Below, piece by piece: positions 51,301 to 63,300 of a stretch of 64,000 nucleotides of DNA (position 1 is the stretch's first letter; each line of letters starts with the position of its first letter). Made by a program: the position numbers and the translations under genes. Under the pieces are notes generated by a model, which searched no databases, was not told where the DNA came from, and saw nothing but the letters and a program-made list of their open reading frames with translations. Source of the stretch: Ostrinia nubilalis (taxonomy: Eukaryota; Arthropoda; Insecta; Lepidoptera; Crambidae); the NCBI RefSeq assembly GCF_963855985.1, contig NC_087095.1:4164001-4228000 (forward strand), in the 5' to 3' direction.

Positions 51301-54300
51301 TCAATATTAGCTATTGTATAAAACACGCATTTTGTGGCAAAATATTCATTTTCATCAAGGTATAATAAGTGTAAATGGACTACAGACGCAACCGCAGGCG
51401 ACACAGCAGCTTGTTGCGGTTGACTACAGTGCTGCCTGAAGTCATGGTTGTTGCTTTTTATTCCAAGCGTGGCGTTATCCGCGACTGCACAATGCATGGA
51501 TTGCAACAATGCCTCAGTTACTCCCATACTTATGCGTTGTACGTGTGAAGTGTGAACTCTTTGCGGTTGAATAGTTACTGGTGTTGCGGTCTGCGCTGGT
51601 CGGTGTTTCGATGCTTGAAATAAATTTCATAGTGACTGAGAAACCGTCGTTTTCAGTTTGCAGTCTTTGACTTGTACTATCGGCCACAGTTCTAGCTACC
51701 CATTTCTGTTTTTTCTTTCGCTCTCATCAGATGGTTATTCTTTGCGATAGAACGAGATGACATGACCAGAAATGGGTAGCTGTGTGTAGTGTGTACGCAC
51801 CTACGTACGTGTACGCATCCTTTCCCTATATTAGGCATAAACCACTAGCTAGTATATAAACTTAGGATAATCTTCATCATATACCAGTGGTTCTTAACCT
51901 TTAAGTTATGATGAGGGACCATTTTACCAAATTTCTGTCTTGTCAGGGACCACCTTATAGGCGGTTAAAACCAGTTTGACTGCAAAATCAGTTAAAAGTG
52001 GTTTTGACCAAGGTGTGCAAGTGCACATCGTGGACCACTTGGAATGCCTCTTTGGTCCGCGGACCACTGGTTAAGAACCACTGTTCTATACGAATAAACC
52101 TACAGTGCTCACATCCAACTGTTTCATTGTGTCTCCCGATCGTCACACATTACATTGGAACTGACCGACAGTACCTTCATGTTTGTCTCTTAGGAAACGC
52201 GAGTGCTACTGCGGCGGGCCGGGCGCCGGCGGCGGGTCGGGCGGCGGCGACGAGGCCGAGCTGCGGCGGCTGCTGCGCGAGCGCGACGAGCGGCTGCTGG
52301 CGCTCGAGGGCGAGTGCGCCAAGTGGGAGCAGCGCTACCTCGAGGAGGCCGCGCTGCGCCAGGCCGCCGTGTCCGCCGCCTCCATCCCCAAGTGAGTGCA
52401 GTCGTCCAGGCTGCGGCGGCTGCGCGAGCGCGACGAGCGGCTGCTGGCGCTGGAGGGCGAGTGCGCCAAGTGGGAGCAGCGCTACCTCGAGGAGGCCGCG
52501 CTGCGCCAGGCCGCCGTGTCCGCCGCCTCCATCCCCAAGTGAGTGCAGTCGTCCAGGCTGCGGCGGCTGCGCGAGCGCGACGAGCGGCTGCTGGCGCTCG
52601 AGGGCGAGTGCGCCAAGTGGGAGCAGCGCTACCTCGAGGAGGCCGCGCTGCGCCAGGCCGCCGTGTCCGCCGCCTCCATCCCCAAGTGAGTGCAGTCGTC
52701 CAGGCTGCGGCGGCTGCGCGAGCGCGACGAGCGGCTGCTGGCGCTCGAGGGCGAGTGCGCCAAGTGGGAGCAGCGCTACCTCGAGGAGGCCGCGCTGCGC
52801 CAGGCCGCCGTGTCCGCCGCCTCCATCCCCAAGTGAGTGCAGTCGTCCAGGCTGCGGCGGCTGCGCGAGCGCGACGAGCGGCTGCTGGCGCTGGAGGGCG
52901 AGTGCGCCAAGTGGGAGCAGCGCTACCTCGAGGAGGCCGCGCTGCGCCAGGCCGCCGTGTCCGCCGCCTCCATCCCCAAGTGAGTGCAGTCGTCCAGGCT
53001 GCGGCGGCTGCGCGAGCGCGACGAGCGGCTGCTGGCGCTCGAGGGCGAGTGCGCCAAGTGGGAGCAGCGCTACCTCGAGGAGGCCGCGCTGCGCCAGGCC
53101 GCCGTGTCCGCCGCCTCCATCCCCAAGTGAGTGCAGTCGTCCAGGCTGCGGCGGCTGCGCGAGCGCGACGAGCGGCTGCTGGCGCTGGAGGGCGAGTGCG
53201 CCAAGTGGGAGCAGCGCTACCTCGAGGAGGCCGCGCTGCGCCAGGCCGCCGTGTCCGCCGCCTCCATCCCCAAGTGAGTGCAGTCGTCCAGGCTGCGGCG
53301 GCTGCGCGAGCGCGACGAGCGGCTGCTGGCGCTCGAGGGCGAGTGCGCCAAGTGGGAGCAGCGCTACCTCGAGGAGGCCGCGCTGCGCCAGGCCGCCGTG
53401 TCCGCCGCCTCCATCCCCAAGTGAGTGCAGTCGTCCAGGCTGCGGCGGCTGCGCGAGCGCGACGAGCGGCTGCTGGCGCTGGAGGGCGAGTGCGCCAAGT
53501 GGGAGCAGCGCTACCTCGAGGAGGCCGCGCTGCGCCAGGCCGCCGTGTCCGCCGCCTCCATCCCCAAGTGAGTGCAGTCGTCCAGGCTGCGGCGGCTGCG
53601 CGAGCGCGACGAGCGGCTGCTGGCGCTCGAGGGCGAGTGCGCCAAGTGGGAGCAGCGCTACCTCGAGGAGGCCGCGCTGCGCCAGGCCGCCGTGTCCGCC
53701 GCCTCCATCCCCAAGTGAGTGCAGTCGTCCAGGCTGCGGCGGCTGCGCGAGCGCGACGAGCGGCTGCTGGCGCTGGAGGGCGAGTGCGCCAAGTGGGAGC
53801 AGCGCTACCTCGAGGAGGCCGCGCTGCGCCAGGCCGCCGTGTCCGCCGCCTCCATCCCCAAGTGAGTGCAGTCGTCCAGGCTGCGGCGGCTGCGCGAGCG
53901 CGACGAGCGGCTGCTGGCGCTCGAGGGCGAGTGCGCCAAGTGGGAGCAGCGCTACCTCGAGGAGGCCGCGCTGCGCCAGGCCGCCGTGTCCGCCGCCTCC
54001 ATCCCCAAGTGAGTGCAGTCGTCCAGGCTGCGGCGGCTGCGCGAGCGCGACGAGCGGCTGCTGGCGCTGGAGGGCGAGTGCGCCAAGTGGGAGCAGCGCT
54101 ACCTCGAGGAGGCCGCGCTGCGCCAGGCCGCCGTGTCCGCCGCCTCCATCCCCAAGTGAGTGCAGTCGTCCAGGCTGCGGCGGCTGCGCGAGCGCGACGA
54201 GCGGCTGCTGGCGCTCGAGGGCGAGTGCGCCAAGTGGGAGCAGCGCTACCTCGAGGAGGCCGCGCTGCGCCAGGCCGCCGTGTCCGCCGCCTCCATCCCC

Positions 54301-57300
54301 AAGTGAGTGCAGTCGTCCAGGCTGCGGCGGCTGCGCGAGCGCGACGAGCGGCTGCTGGCGCTGGAGGGCGAGTGCGCCAAGTGGGAGCAGCGCTACCTCG
54401 AGGAGGCCGCGCTGCGCCAGGCCGCCGTGTCCGCCGCCTCCATCCCCAAGTGAGTGCAGTCGTCCAGGCTGCGGCGGCTGCGCGAGCGCGACGAGCGGCT
54501 GCTGGCGCTCGAGGGCGAGTGCGCCAAGTGGGAGCAGCGCTACCTCGAGGAGGCCGCGCTGCGCCAGGCCGCCGTGTCCGCCGCCTCCATCCCCAAGTGA
54601 GTGCAGTCGTCCAGGCTGCGGCGGCTGCGCGAGCGCGACGAGCGGCTGCTGGCGCTGGAGGGCGAGTGCGCCAAGTGGGAGCAGCGCTACCTCGAGGAGG
54701 CCGCGCTGCGCCAGGCCGCCGTGTCCGCCGCCTCCATCCCCAAGTGAGTGCAGTCGTCCAGGCTGCGGCGGCTGCGCGAGCGCGACGAGCGGCTGCTGGC
54801 GCTGGAGGGCGAGTGCGCCAAGTGGGAGCAGCGCTACCTCGAGGAGGCCGCGCTGCGCCAGGCCGCCGTGTCCGCCGCCTCCATCCCCAAGTGAGTGCAG
54901 TCGTCCAGGCTGCGGCGGCTGCGCGAGCGCGACGAGCGGCTGCTGGCGCTGGAGGGCGAGTGCGCCAAGTGGGAGCAGCGCTATAGTCTGGTCCGCGAGC
55001 ACGTAGAATTTTGTCCAATGACCCTAAGCTACCCATCCTTATCGCTCGCGCGTAATTATGTTGCTGTCGAGTTCGCACACTTACTGCGGGCGCCCGTCGC
55101 ACAGTTGCGTCCGCCGCCTCCATCCCCAAGTGAGTGCCACAAATAGATGAAAAAATGGTCCTTCGAGCCGAATTTTTTTTTATCCACAACGAGGAAGCTC
55201 TTGGCCTGTATCTCATCTGATGGTAAGTGATGATCAGGCCGAAGGTGGAAGCGAGCTTCACCCGGAATCCTCAACCACGGACGAACTGGCTATCTTACGT
55301 CTAACTGCCGGAACACAACAATGCTGTTAACATTGTTGTTATGGCGACAGACTTAGGTAAGATGGTGGTAGCTAGCCAGACAGAAAAATCTGCCCCCACT
55401 GGGAATCGAACCCGGGACCTCTGCGTCTGAAGCAGGTGGTCTTCTTACCACTAGACCACAGAGGCAGTTGGCGGCGGTTGGTTTCATAAGAGAATTTTAA
55501 AAAATACTAACATTACCGTCCAGCTATAAGCTAAATATAATGCTTGTGTTAGGAGTGGGTTTACGACAGTATTAGTACATCGAGCAGCGGAAAATGAACC
55601 AGTGTTCCTCGAATCTAAAATTTGCAGTCAGACACCAACAACGATGGACCTTATGGACAGATTGATTGAAAAGTAACGGGTGTACTTATCTTGTTTTCTT
55701 GTATCATATTGCTATGAACTGACGTATTGTTACATCAACAGGGACGCGAAGATAGCAGCTTTAGAGAAGACTTCAGCAGAATCGGAGCGTCTCATGGCGG
55801 AAGCGCGTAGCGAGAAGATCCGCCACATGGATGAACTACACCTCGCGCAGAAGAAAGTCGCCGACCTCGAAAGCAGGTAGGCGACAATGTTTCAAAAACC
55901 TTTCAACACTTTAAAAGAGCATGTGAAGGCGCTGTGATCGGCCACTTCAAATTCAAAGTACAAGGGCTTGATGTTTCTCCAACGCTTGTTTTGCCCTACA
56001 CAATCAACAAAAACATGTAATTTTGTTAGTAAGTTAAGTTTTGATGATCTTTAATATCACTTTGCATCACACCGTAGTTTATTTTCTGAATCTGTTTCGA
56101 GAATAGGATAAGTGCGCCAATTTGTGCGTATTTCAGCTCTCCAAGTCTGATGACAAAAAATTAAAATCAAATAACATTTCACTACTGGACAAATGCCTTC
56201 CTCAAGTATTTCTACAACAACCGTTACCACAGTGCCCGTTTTCAGCTTGGTACTTTTCGTGACCTTTACTAGATCTTCGGTGAACGTAGAATTAATCTAA
56301 ATTTAATGGCTATGTTATTTACAGAGTCAAAGAGCTGGAATCGAAGGTAGCAGAACGCGACGCGATGATCAAGGTGCTGCAGAAACACACCAGCTCCGCC
56401 TACGATAGCGGCGCGTCTCTCAGGAACAACTCTAGCAGGGAGGAACTAGGTAAGCGTAATATTAAAATAATATGAGTAATAATAAATAAATAAATAAATA
56501 ATAAATATCCTTGGACATTTTACACTGCGCTTCTAGTCCCAAACTAAGCAAAGCTTGTACTATGGGTACTAGACAACGGATATTAACATGCTTAAATACT
56601 TTTTTTTGTAAATACATACTTATTATACATAGAATGAGAATAATCCTTAAAATTATTGTTGATCTTGTGCCCTGCCCACTGCCACTTCAGCTTGCCAATC
56701 CGTCGGGCTATGTCAGCGACTTAAGTTCGTTTACGGATCTCCTCATTTCGGATTTGATCTCGTAAAAAAACACCGAGCATAGCCCTCTCCGGCCCATGGG
56801 GCAGCAAGGTTCTGGAATGGAGGCTGCGTACCGGAAAACGCAGCGTGGGACGTCCACCCATAAGGTGGACCGACGACTTGATAAAGGTAGCAGGAAGGCG
56901 CTGGATGCAGGCCGCTACCAACCGTGCGATGTGGAAGTCATTGGGGGAGTCCTATGTTCAGCAGTGGACGTCCTATGGCTGAAATGATGATGATGATGAT
57001 GATGACGTACTCTTCTTTCCAATCCGTCTAGCCAGCATAAGGAATGTAAAACAATCCGCTATTTGCCTGTGGTAGTAGATTAGAGAGACGTGCTTTTGCA
57101 GTGGAGACTAAATGACTTGATCATCATCATCATCATTTCAGCCACAGGACGTCCACTGCTGAACATAGGCCTCCCCCGCCTCCCCCAATGCTTTCCATGT
57201 TGATCGATTGGTGGCGGCCTGACTTATAATGACTTGATAATGATAATGAATTATATGACTGACGTACCCGTCTAGGTAGTGTGGGGAGTGTATACCAAAT

Positions 57301-60300
57301 TCCTTACTTACCTTTGGTATCATGATGAGTCATAAGAGACGTCGTAAGAGAACGGGCAGCAGCGCTCTCTGTTAAACATTAGTGTTTTAAACTGCGATCT
57401 CCAACCCGCCTGCCAAGCGTGGAGATTATGACAAACCCCTCTAAGGCTCGTAGTCCAGCAGTGGATTGTAAAGGACTATTACTTGTACAGCCATAGGACG
57501 TCCACTGCTGAACATAGGCCTCCCCCAATGCTTTCCATGTTAATCGATTGGTAGCGGCCTGCGTCCAGCGCTTCCCTGCTACCTTTACGATGTCGTCGGT
57601 CCACCTTGTAGGTGGACGTCACACGCTGCGTTTTCCGGTACGCGGCCTCCATGATGATGATATACTTGCTATGCTCTTTATGTATGCATGTGATGACTGT
57701 ACTACCCTACCATTTACACATGTAATGCAAATAAATGATTTGATTGCATGATCATATCAATGCGTTTGTTCCAGTGGGCTTGTCGTCAGGCGCGTCATTA
57801 CTACCCTACCATTTACACATGTTCGTTCGTTCGTTTCAGCCGAAAGACGTCCACTGCTGGACAAAGGCCTCCCCCAAGGATTTCCACAAAGACCGGTCCT
57901 GCGCCGCTTGCATCGCGGTCGCAGGAGGTACCTGGGTACCTCCCGCGACCTTCACTAGATCGTCGGTCCACCTAGTGGGAGGCCTGCCCACGCTACGTCT
58001 TCCAGCTCGTGGTCGCCACTCAAGAACTTTCCTGCCCCAGCGGCCATCAGCTCTTCGAGCTATGTGCCCCGCCCACTGCCACTTGATTTTAGCGATTCTG
58101 CGGGCTATGTCAGTCACTCTGGTTCTCCTACGGATCTCCTCATTTCTGATTCGATCACGCACTTCGATTACACATGTAATGCAAATAAATGATTTGATTT
58201 CATGATCATGAATGACGTTTGTTCCAGTGGGCCTGTCGTCAGGCGCCTCATTCTCTAGCGCGGAAGGCGTGGGTGCGGGCGGCGTGGCGGGCCGCTACCG
58301 GCACCTGGCGCGCCGCAACTACTCGCCGCACAATGACAACTCTAGCGGTATGTACTTAAGGACCACTTTTGTTTGATAAGAGAAACGTTTGATTCAAATG
58401 TGTATATGTCACCGTAAAATTGTGAATTCCGTCAGATTACAATCTGACGTAGTTAAATTACAATCTAACCTAACCTAACCCACTGTTAGTTTACAATCTA
58501 ACGCGTTATATTATAAACTGACAGAGTTCACAATTTCACGTTGACATACAAATTGTACCAGTAAACATGGGGGGCGTTTGGAGCAAAATAGCGCTAGCAA
58601 GTAAAATGGCGTCCTTTAAGCGGTAAGTGCTGTCACTTGTCAAAAAAATCTGTGGGAAACGTCACTTATGAAGTCTAGCAAACGTGTCCTAGCCAAAATC
58701 ATGCTAGTTTTCGACGGTTCCCATGGCAATCGCCATTTTCGGCTGAACGCAGCTATAATCTCCCAATAGTTGTAGCGGGAAGAACCTGGATGCGGGCAGC
58801 GCAGGACCGCTCATTGTGGAAAACCTTGGGGGAGGCCTTTGTCTGAAACAAACGAAGTCGTAGCTGTAGTTCATCTATGCTTATGTAGTCCATGTATTCT
58901 TCCTTATATCCATTAATCTAATAAGTCCACAAGATTTGGGATTTATCAATTATTCTGCGATGAAAAACTATTCCCAATTTTTGTCGTCGTCGTTGTAACT
59001 CTTGTGTAGTGCTCAGCTACATATCAGCTCAGCAGATCGATCTACAGCTTGATCGTTAATAAAACCAGATGATAGAAGACTAAGGTAAAGTTGAATGATC
59101 ATTGAATAAGTCTAATACGATCGCGACAGCTTCCAAAATTAATATCTTATTTGAAAAACTTGTATGACTTTCGCAAGCCGAACTCCCCTTATTGGACTAT
59201 TTTTTTATTATGAGTTCTGCAACTTGGCAATCTGTGTTAACACAATAAGCCATTCAGATGAGGTATCTTGATCTTGTCTTGACAGCAGAAGGAATTCCTA
59301 TGAATCCCTTTCATCTGGTATCCCCAAATCTCACTGTAAGTGTGTGGACACTATGCCGTTTCAATCTGGAGTGTTGGACTATTAACAGGCCTGTTCATCT
59401 CCGCGAGTTTACATCGAAAACAAAACACGCACGATGGCCCACCTACAGGATACTATTCGACAAGGCCTCATATAATACGAGCGAACATTGACTCACGCAC
59501 GCGTATTCTTGTGTATGATGGAAGAAAATAAAGAAAATGGTGTACTAAATACTGTGCAGTATTTAACTGCCTAAATAATAATAAAAACACAGAATATACT
59601 TTTTTAAGTTGCCTCAAGACACTGAGAGGTAAATAAGTAGTTAAAATATTATTCATGATAATTCATGCTAAATCATGTATTTCCTCCGCCATTTTCCGCA
59701 GTTTGGCACCTCACGTCACATCATTTTACCGAAGTCAGCCCTATAGCTTCGGCGCAGTGCCGATCACTGACGTTTGTCAACAAAATGGTGCTTGACTCTT
59801 GAGACAGGCTAAATTACACCATATTGTTAATGACATTGAGCATGCATTTTTTTTAAATACCTTCGCGAAGTAAAACTTCTGAACGTAGTACATAATATTA
59901 TTCTGTGCTATTAATAACTTTTGTTGAATTTGTCCCCAGGCTGCGGCTTCGACAGCTCATCCTTACGGCTGGACTCGCAGTTAGCTGCGCTGGAGTCGCG
60001 GCTGGAGCGGCCCGTGCCCGCCGTGAGTTACCCCGCCCCCCTCCCGCAGGGCCCGCCCCCGCCGCACTCCAGTCCCCGCCCACACGCCAGCTACTACTGA
60101 GCTGGCCAGTGTTTAGAGTAGGCGCACACCGTTGATTTTTAGTTGGCCGATATGAAGAATCGGCCGAATCGAATCGGCGTAGTGTGTGCACTCCCATACA
60201 TGCCCATACTGATCAACTGAAAGAAAGAAAGAAAGATACGTTTATTACAATGGACATCACACAAATACAGGCAATTACATAGACATGACAGTGCCACATA

Positions 60301-63300
60301 ATAATGGAAGAAGAAAAAATAAAAACAAGAGTAAACTGAGCAGTGCCACCCGACTAAACTATCGGCCGACGAAAAATCAACGGTGTGCGCCTACTCTTAA
60401 CGATAAACTATCGACGGTAAAAGCAAAACTAATCGTATCGAGCCATAATGTGTCGATAGGTCATTTTGAGCAAAACTCTCGATAACGGAAATACTATCGA
60501 TAGTTTTACGCCCTGTAGTATCGACAGTTTTTGATTATTTCTGTCAGTTTTTGAAATAATATGAATATTATAACACGTGGCGATATTATCGATAGCACTA
60601 TCGATGTACTGAACACTTTCCGAATGAGGGTTTTCGCGTATGAAAGATCCGCTAGATGGCGGGACGTGGATGTGGGGTCTGACTGCTGCGTGATTGGTGG
60701 ATTTTGACATATCTGTCAATGTCATGTCAAAAATAACCAATCATGCAGCATTTGGACCTGGCGGATTTTTCATACGCGAAAACCCACATTCAATTATCGA
60801 TAGTGAAACTGTTGATGGTTCCGCAACACTAAATTGGGAGATTCTCATAGAAATCCAAATTCAAATTATTTGGAACAAGTGGCTATTGAGAAGGTCCCAC
60901 TTGCACCCCAGCCCCCGCCAAGTAGTTGATAATATTATAATTCAGTAGTACTGCAGAATGGGGTCAGACAATAGGAACACTGACGGTTTGGCAAGGAGTG
61001 TAGATAGGCTCGAATTAAAAATAACACAACCTACTCACTCAAGACATGGCACGAATATTTTTGGGAAACAAAGACCTAATAAAATAAATGATGATTAAAA
61101 TCACATAATATACAAATCTTACGAATTGAATTGCGAAAAACTATTAAATGAAACGAATATCTGTGCCTTACTGTAACTCTAAGCTCGACGTAATTTATTT
61201 GTATACTATACCTCTCGCTTGCACTTTTAGGGTAAAAGTGAGAGGCATGGTTATGCCTATATCCATTAACAAAACAATTTTTAATCTGCTCAATAACGAT
61301 ATTCTATAACTCTTCTAGAATCTACATTCTGTAGGATGTTAAAAACATTCCGAGTATATTCCGTTTCCTCTAACATTCCTTCGTCGATGTACAAACGAAC
61401 AATCACAATAACGCTTAGTTTTTGTGTTTTGTGTGATTATAGTATGTGTGAAGTGATTTACGCCTAACAAAGCTTTCTAACCAAAACTGTATACGTTGCA
61501 ATAATAGAGCTACATAACATAATTATTATACAAAATTGAGTACATAGATATTCTGAGAAGAAAATATATAAAACTTGTTTTTATTAAAAGTTTACTGGTG
61601 TCCGGGCATTGTCATTGGCTAAAAATATTTAAAAAATTGCTAAAAACTCCTCAACTACTTGTCATAGTGCCTTAATAGTGTCTTAAATAAAACACTTAAT
61701 ACTGATGGTGCCAATAAATAGTTACAGAAGTATATTTAGGAATCTCTAATTATGATATTCTATTGGATTTATTCTCCACTAGTTACGAACCTAGTCTAGT
61801 TAAGTGTATGGTAAGGTGCTTCTAGCGATATAGGCCAAAAATCGGAATAACCGTATTTAGTTGAGGGCGAAAAATAGTGTTCATTAAGTTTATGTTCATA
61901 TTTAGGTTTTCTGTTAGCCGATGTAGAGTCGGCAGCTGAGTGAACCCAATTTGAACATAATCTTACTAAAAATCGCTTAGTATTATGGATGTGCCAATTT
62001 TATAAATAAAAAATGGCGATTGTGTTTGCGTCAGTTACTTTGTAACTATGATGTTGGAAGGTATTTTTCGTCACCAACTCGCAAATTTAGACACAGCTCC
62101 TTTGATATCCAAAGGAGTTCCATTCTTGCCTTCAATAATTCTCAGAAAATCAAGCACCTGATAAAATAACAGAGGCATGTGTCACAAAAGTATGCCAAAG
62201 TTAGAATAAACAATGTCTGGCCTTTTGTAAAAATGTTATTTATTATCGCGGTCATGATTTTTTGTATTATACAGTTTACTTGCGTGTAACAATTTTGTTT
62301 ATTTTTCTATTTATTTTTTTAGGTTAAGCTATTAGTCGACAACATCAAATACTGTACTAAGAAAGTATTTTGATTGCAAATCGAATTATTGTTAGTACAT
62401 ATCCACATAAAATGTTATAGCCCTTGGAATTGTGTTATTTCTCTGTTATTTAACCTAATTTATCTTTAAAATGTTAAAGCTAAAATTATGGTGTTGTAAC
62501 AACAAGTATTACACTAGCAGATATACATTATTCTATACACATGAGGCTTGGCTTACAATAAGGATATTTTAAGTAAAAATAACACTATTTTTGTAAGATG
62601 TATTCTGTGTGTATTTTCAGAAGCATGTTTAGAATAAAGATTATGTTTTGTTTGTCGTAGTTTTACTTGCTTTACCTAACCCTAAGCGAACTGAGTGTTT
62701 TGCGTGCTCACAAGAATTAAAAGTACATTTTTAACAGCGTTAGCAATGTAACAATTTTTGTTGGAGTGTGTCAATGATCCTGCTAAAGATGTTTATCACT
62801 CTAAAATCAGCACACTACCCATAATTTGATTAAAAAATATGTTTAATCAGTGTTTGTTTAAAATTTTAAGTTATTCAAAATTTTTAAAAACCTATAGTGC
62901 TTGTATTAGAGTGGTGTCGTTATACTTTCTTCGGGCGTCGACTTCCGTGCCAGGTAAGAACTAATATTGTTTGTATTGTTCATTGTGCCAGTTCATTAAC
63001 TCGGTAACTGAGTAGTTGCTCAACACCTGTTTTACATATAACTACATTATGTGATTGTTATTGCTTTAATAAAACATTGAAATGTAGAGCAGACTTTTTG
63101 GATACATTGTTTACGAAGCACCCGTCTGGGTTACAGAATACAGGCATTAATTTCAACTGAAATTATTTATTACTCTTTTAATTGTTACTGTTTTTACCTT
63201 TTATAGTTACACTCGATGTAGTAATATTACAACAAACACAAACTGTACTTCGACGTAATCACGAAACTGTACATTTTTTCATAGTAGACAATACATTATT

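Noticed and set aside
52260..55130. The 147-bp period as nucleosome-positioning DNA
   Set aside because: The match to nucleosome core length is striking, but the sister array is 129 bp, so the length is probably set by exon and linker size.
51998..55261. Open frames of 900-1,000 codons on both strands
   Set aside because: Shadows of the 147-bp repeat. The coiled-coil frame has TGA in every linker, so these are not proteins.
55395..55466. tRNA gene (minus strand, CAG-like anticodon loop)
   Set aside because: Better folded than the other, but it continues directly into a repeated SINE body; a tRNA-derived SINE head is more likely.
58460..58480. Interstitial telomeric repeat (CCTAA)n
   Set aside because: Only about three units; too short to be more than chance.
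62899..62953. Small exon with donor CCAG|GTAAGA
   Set aside because: Its phase does not fit AMOT and it is too short to identify; may be a chance pair of splice-like sites.
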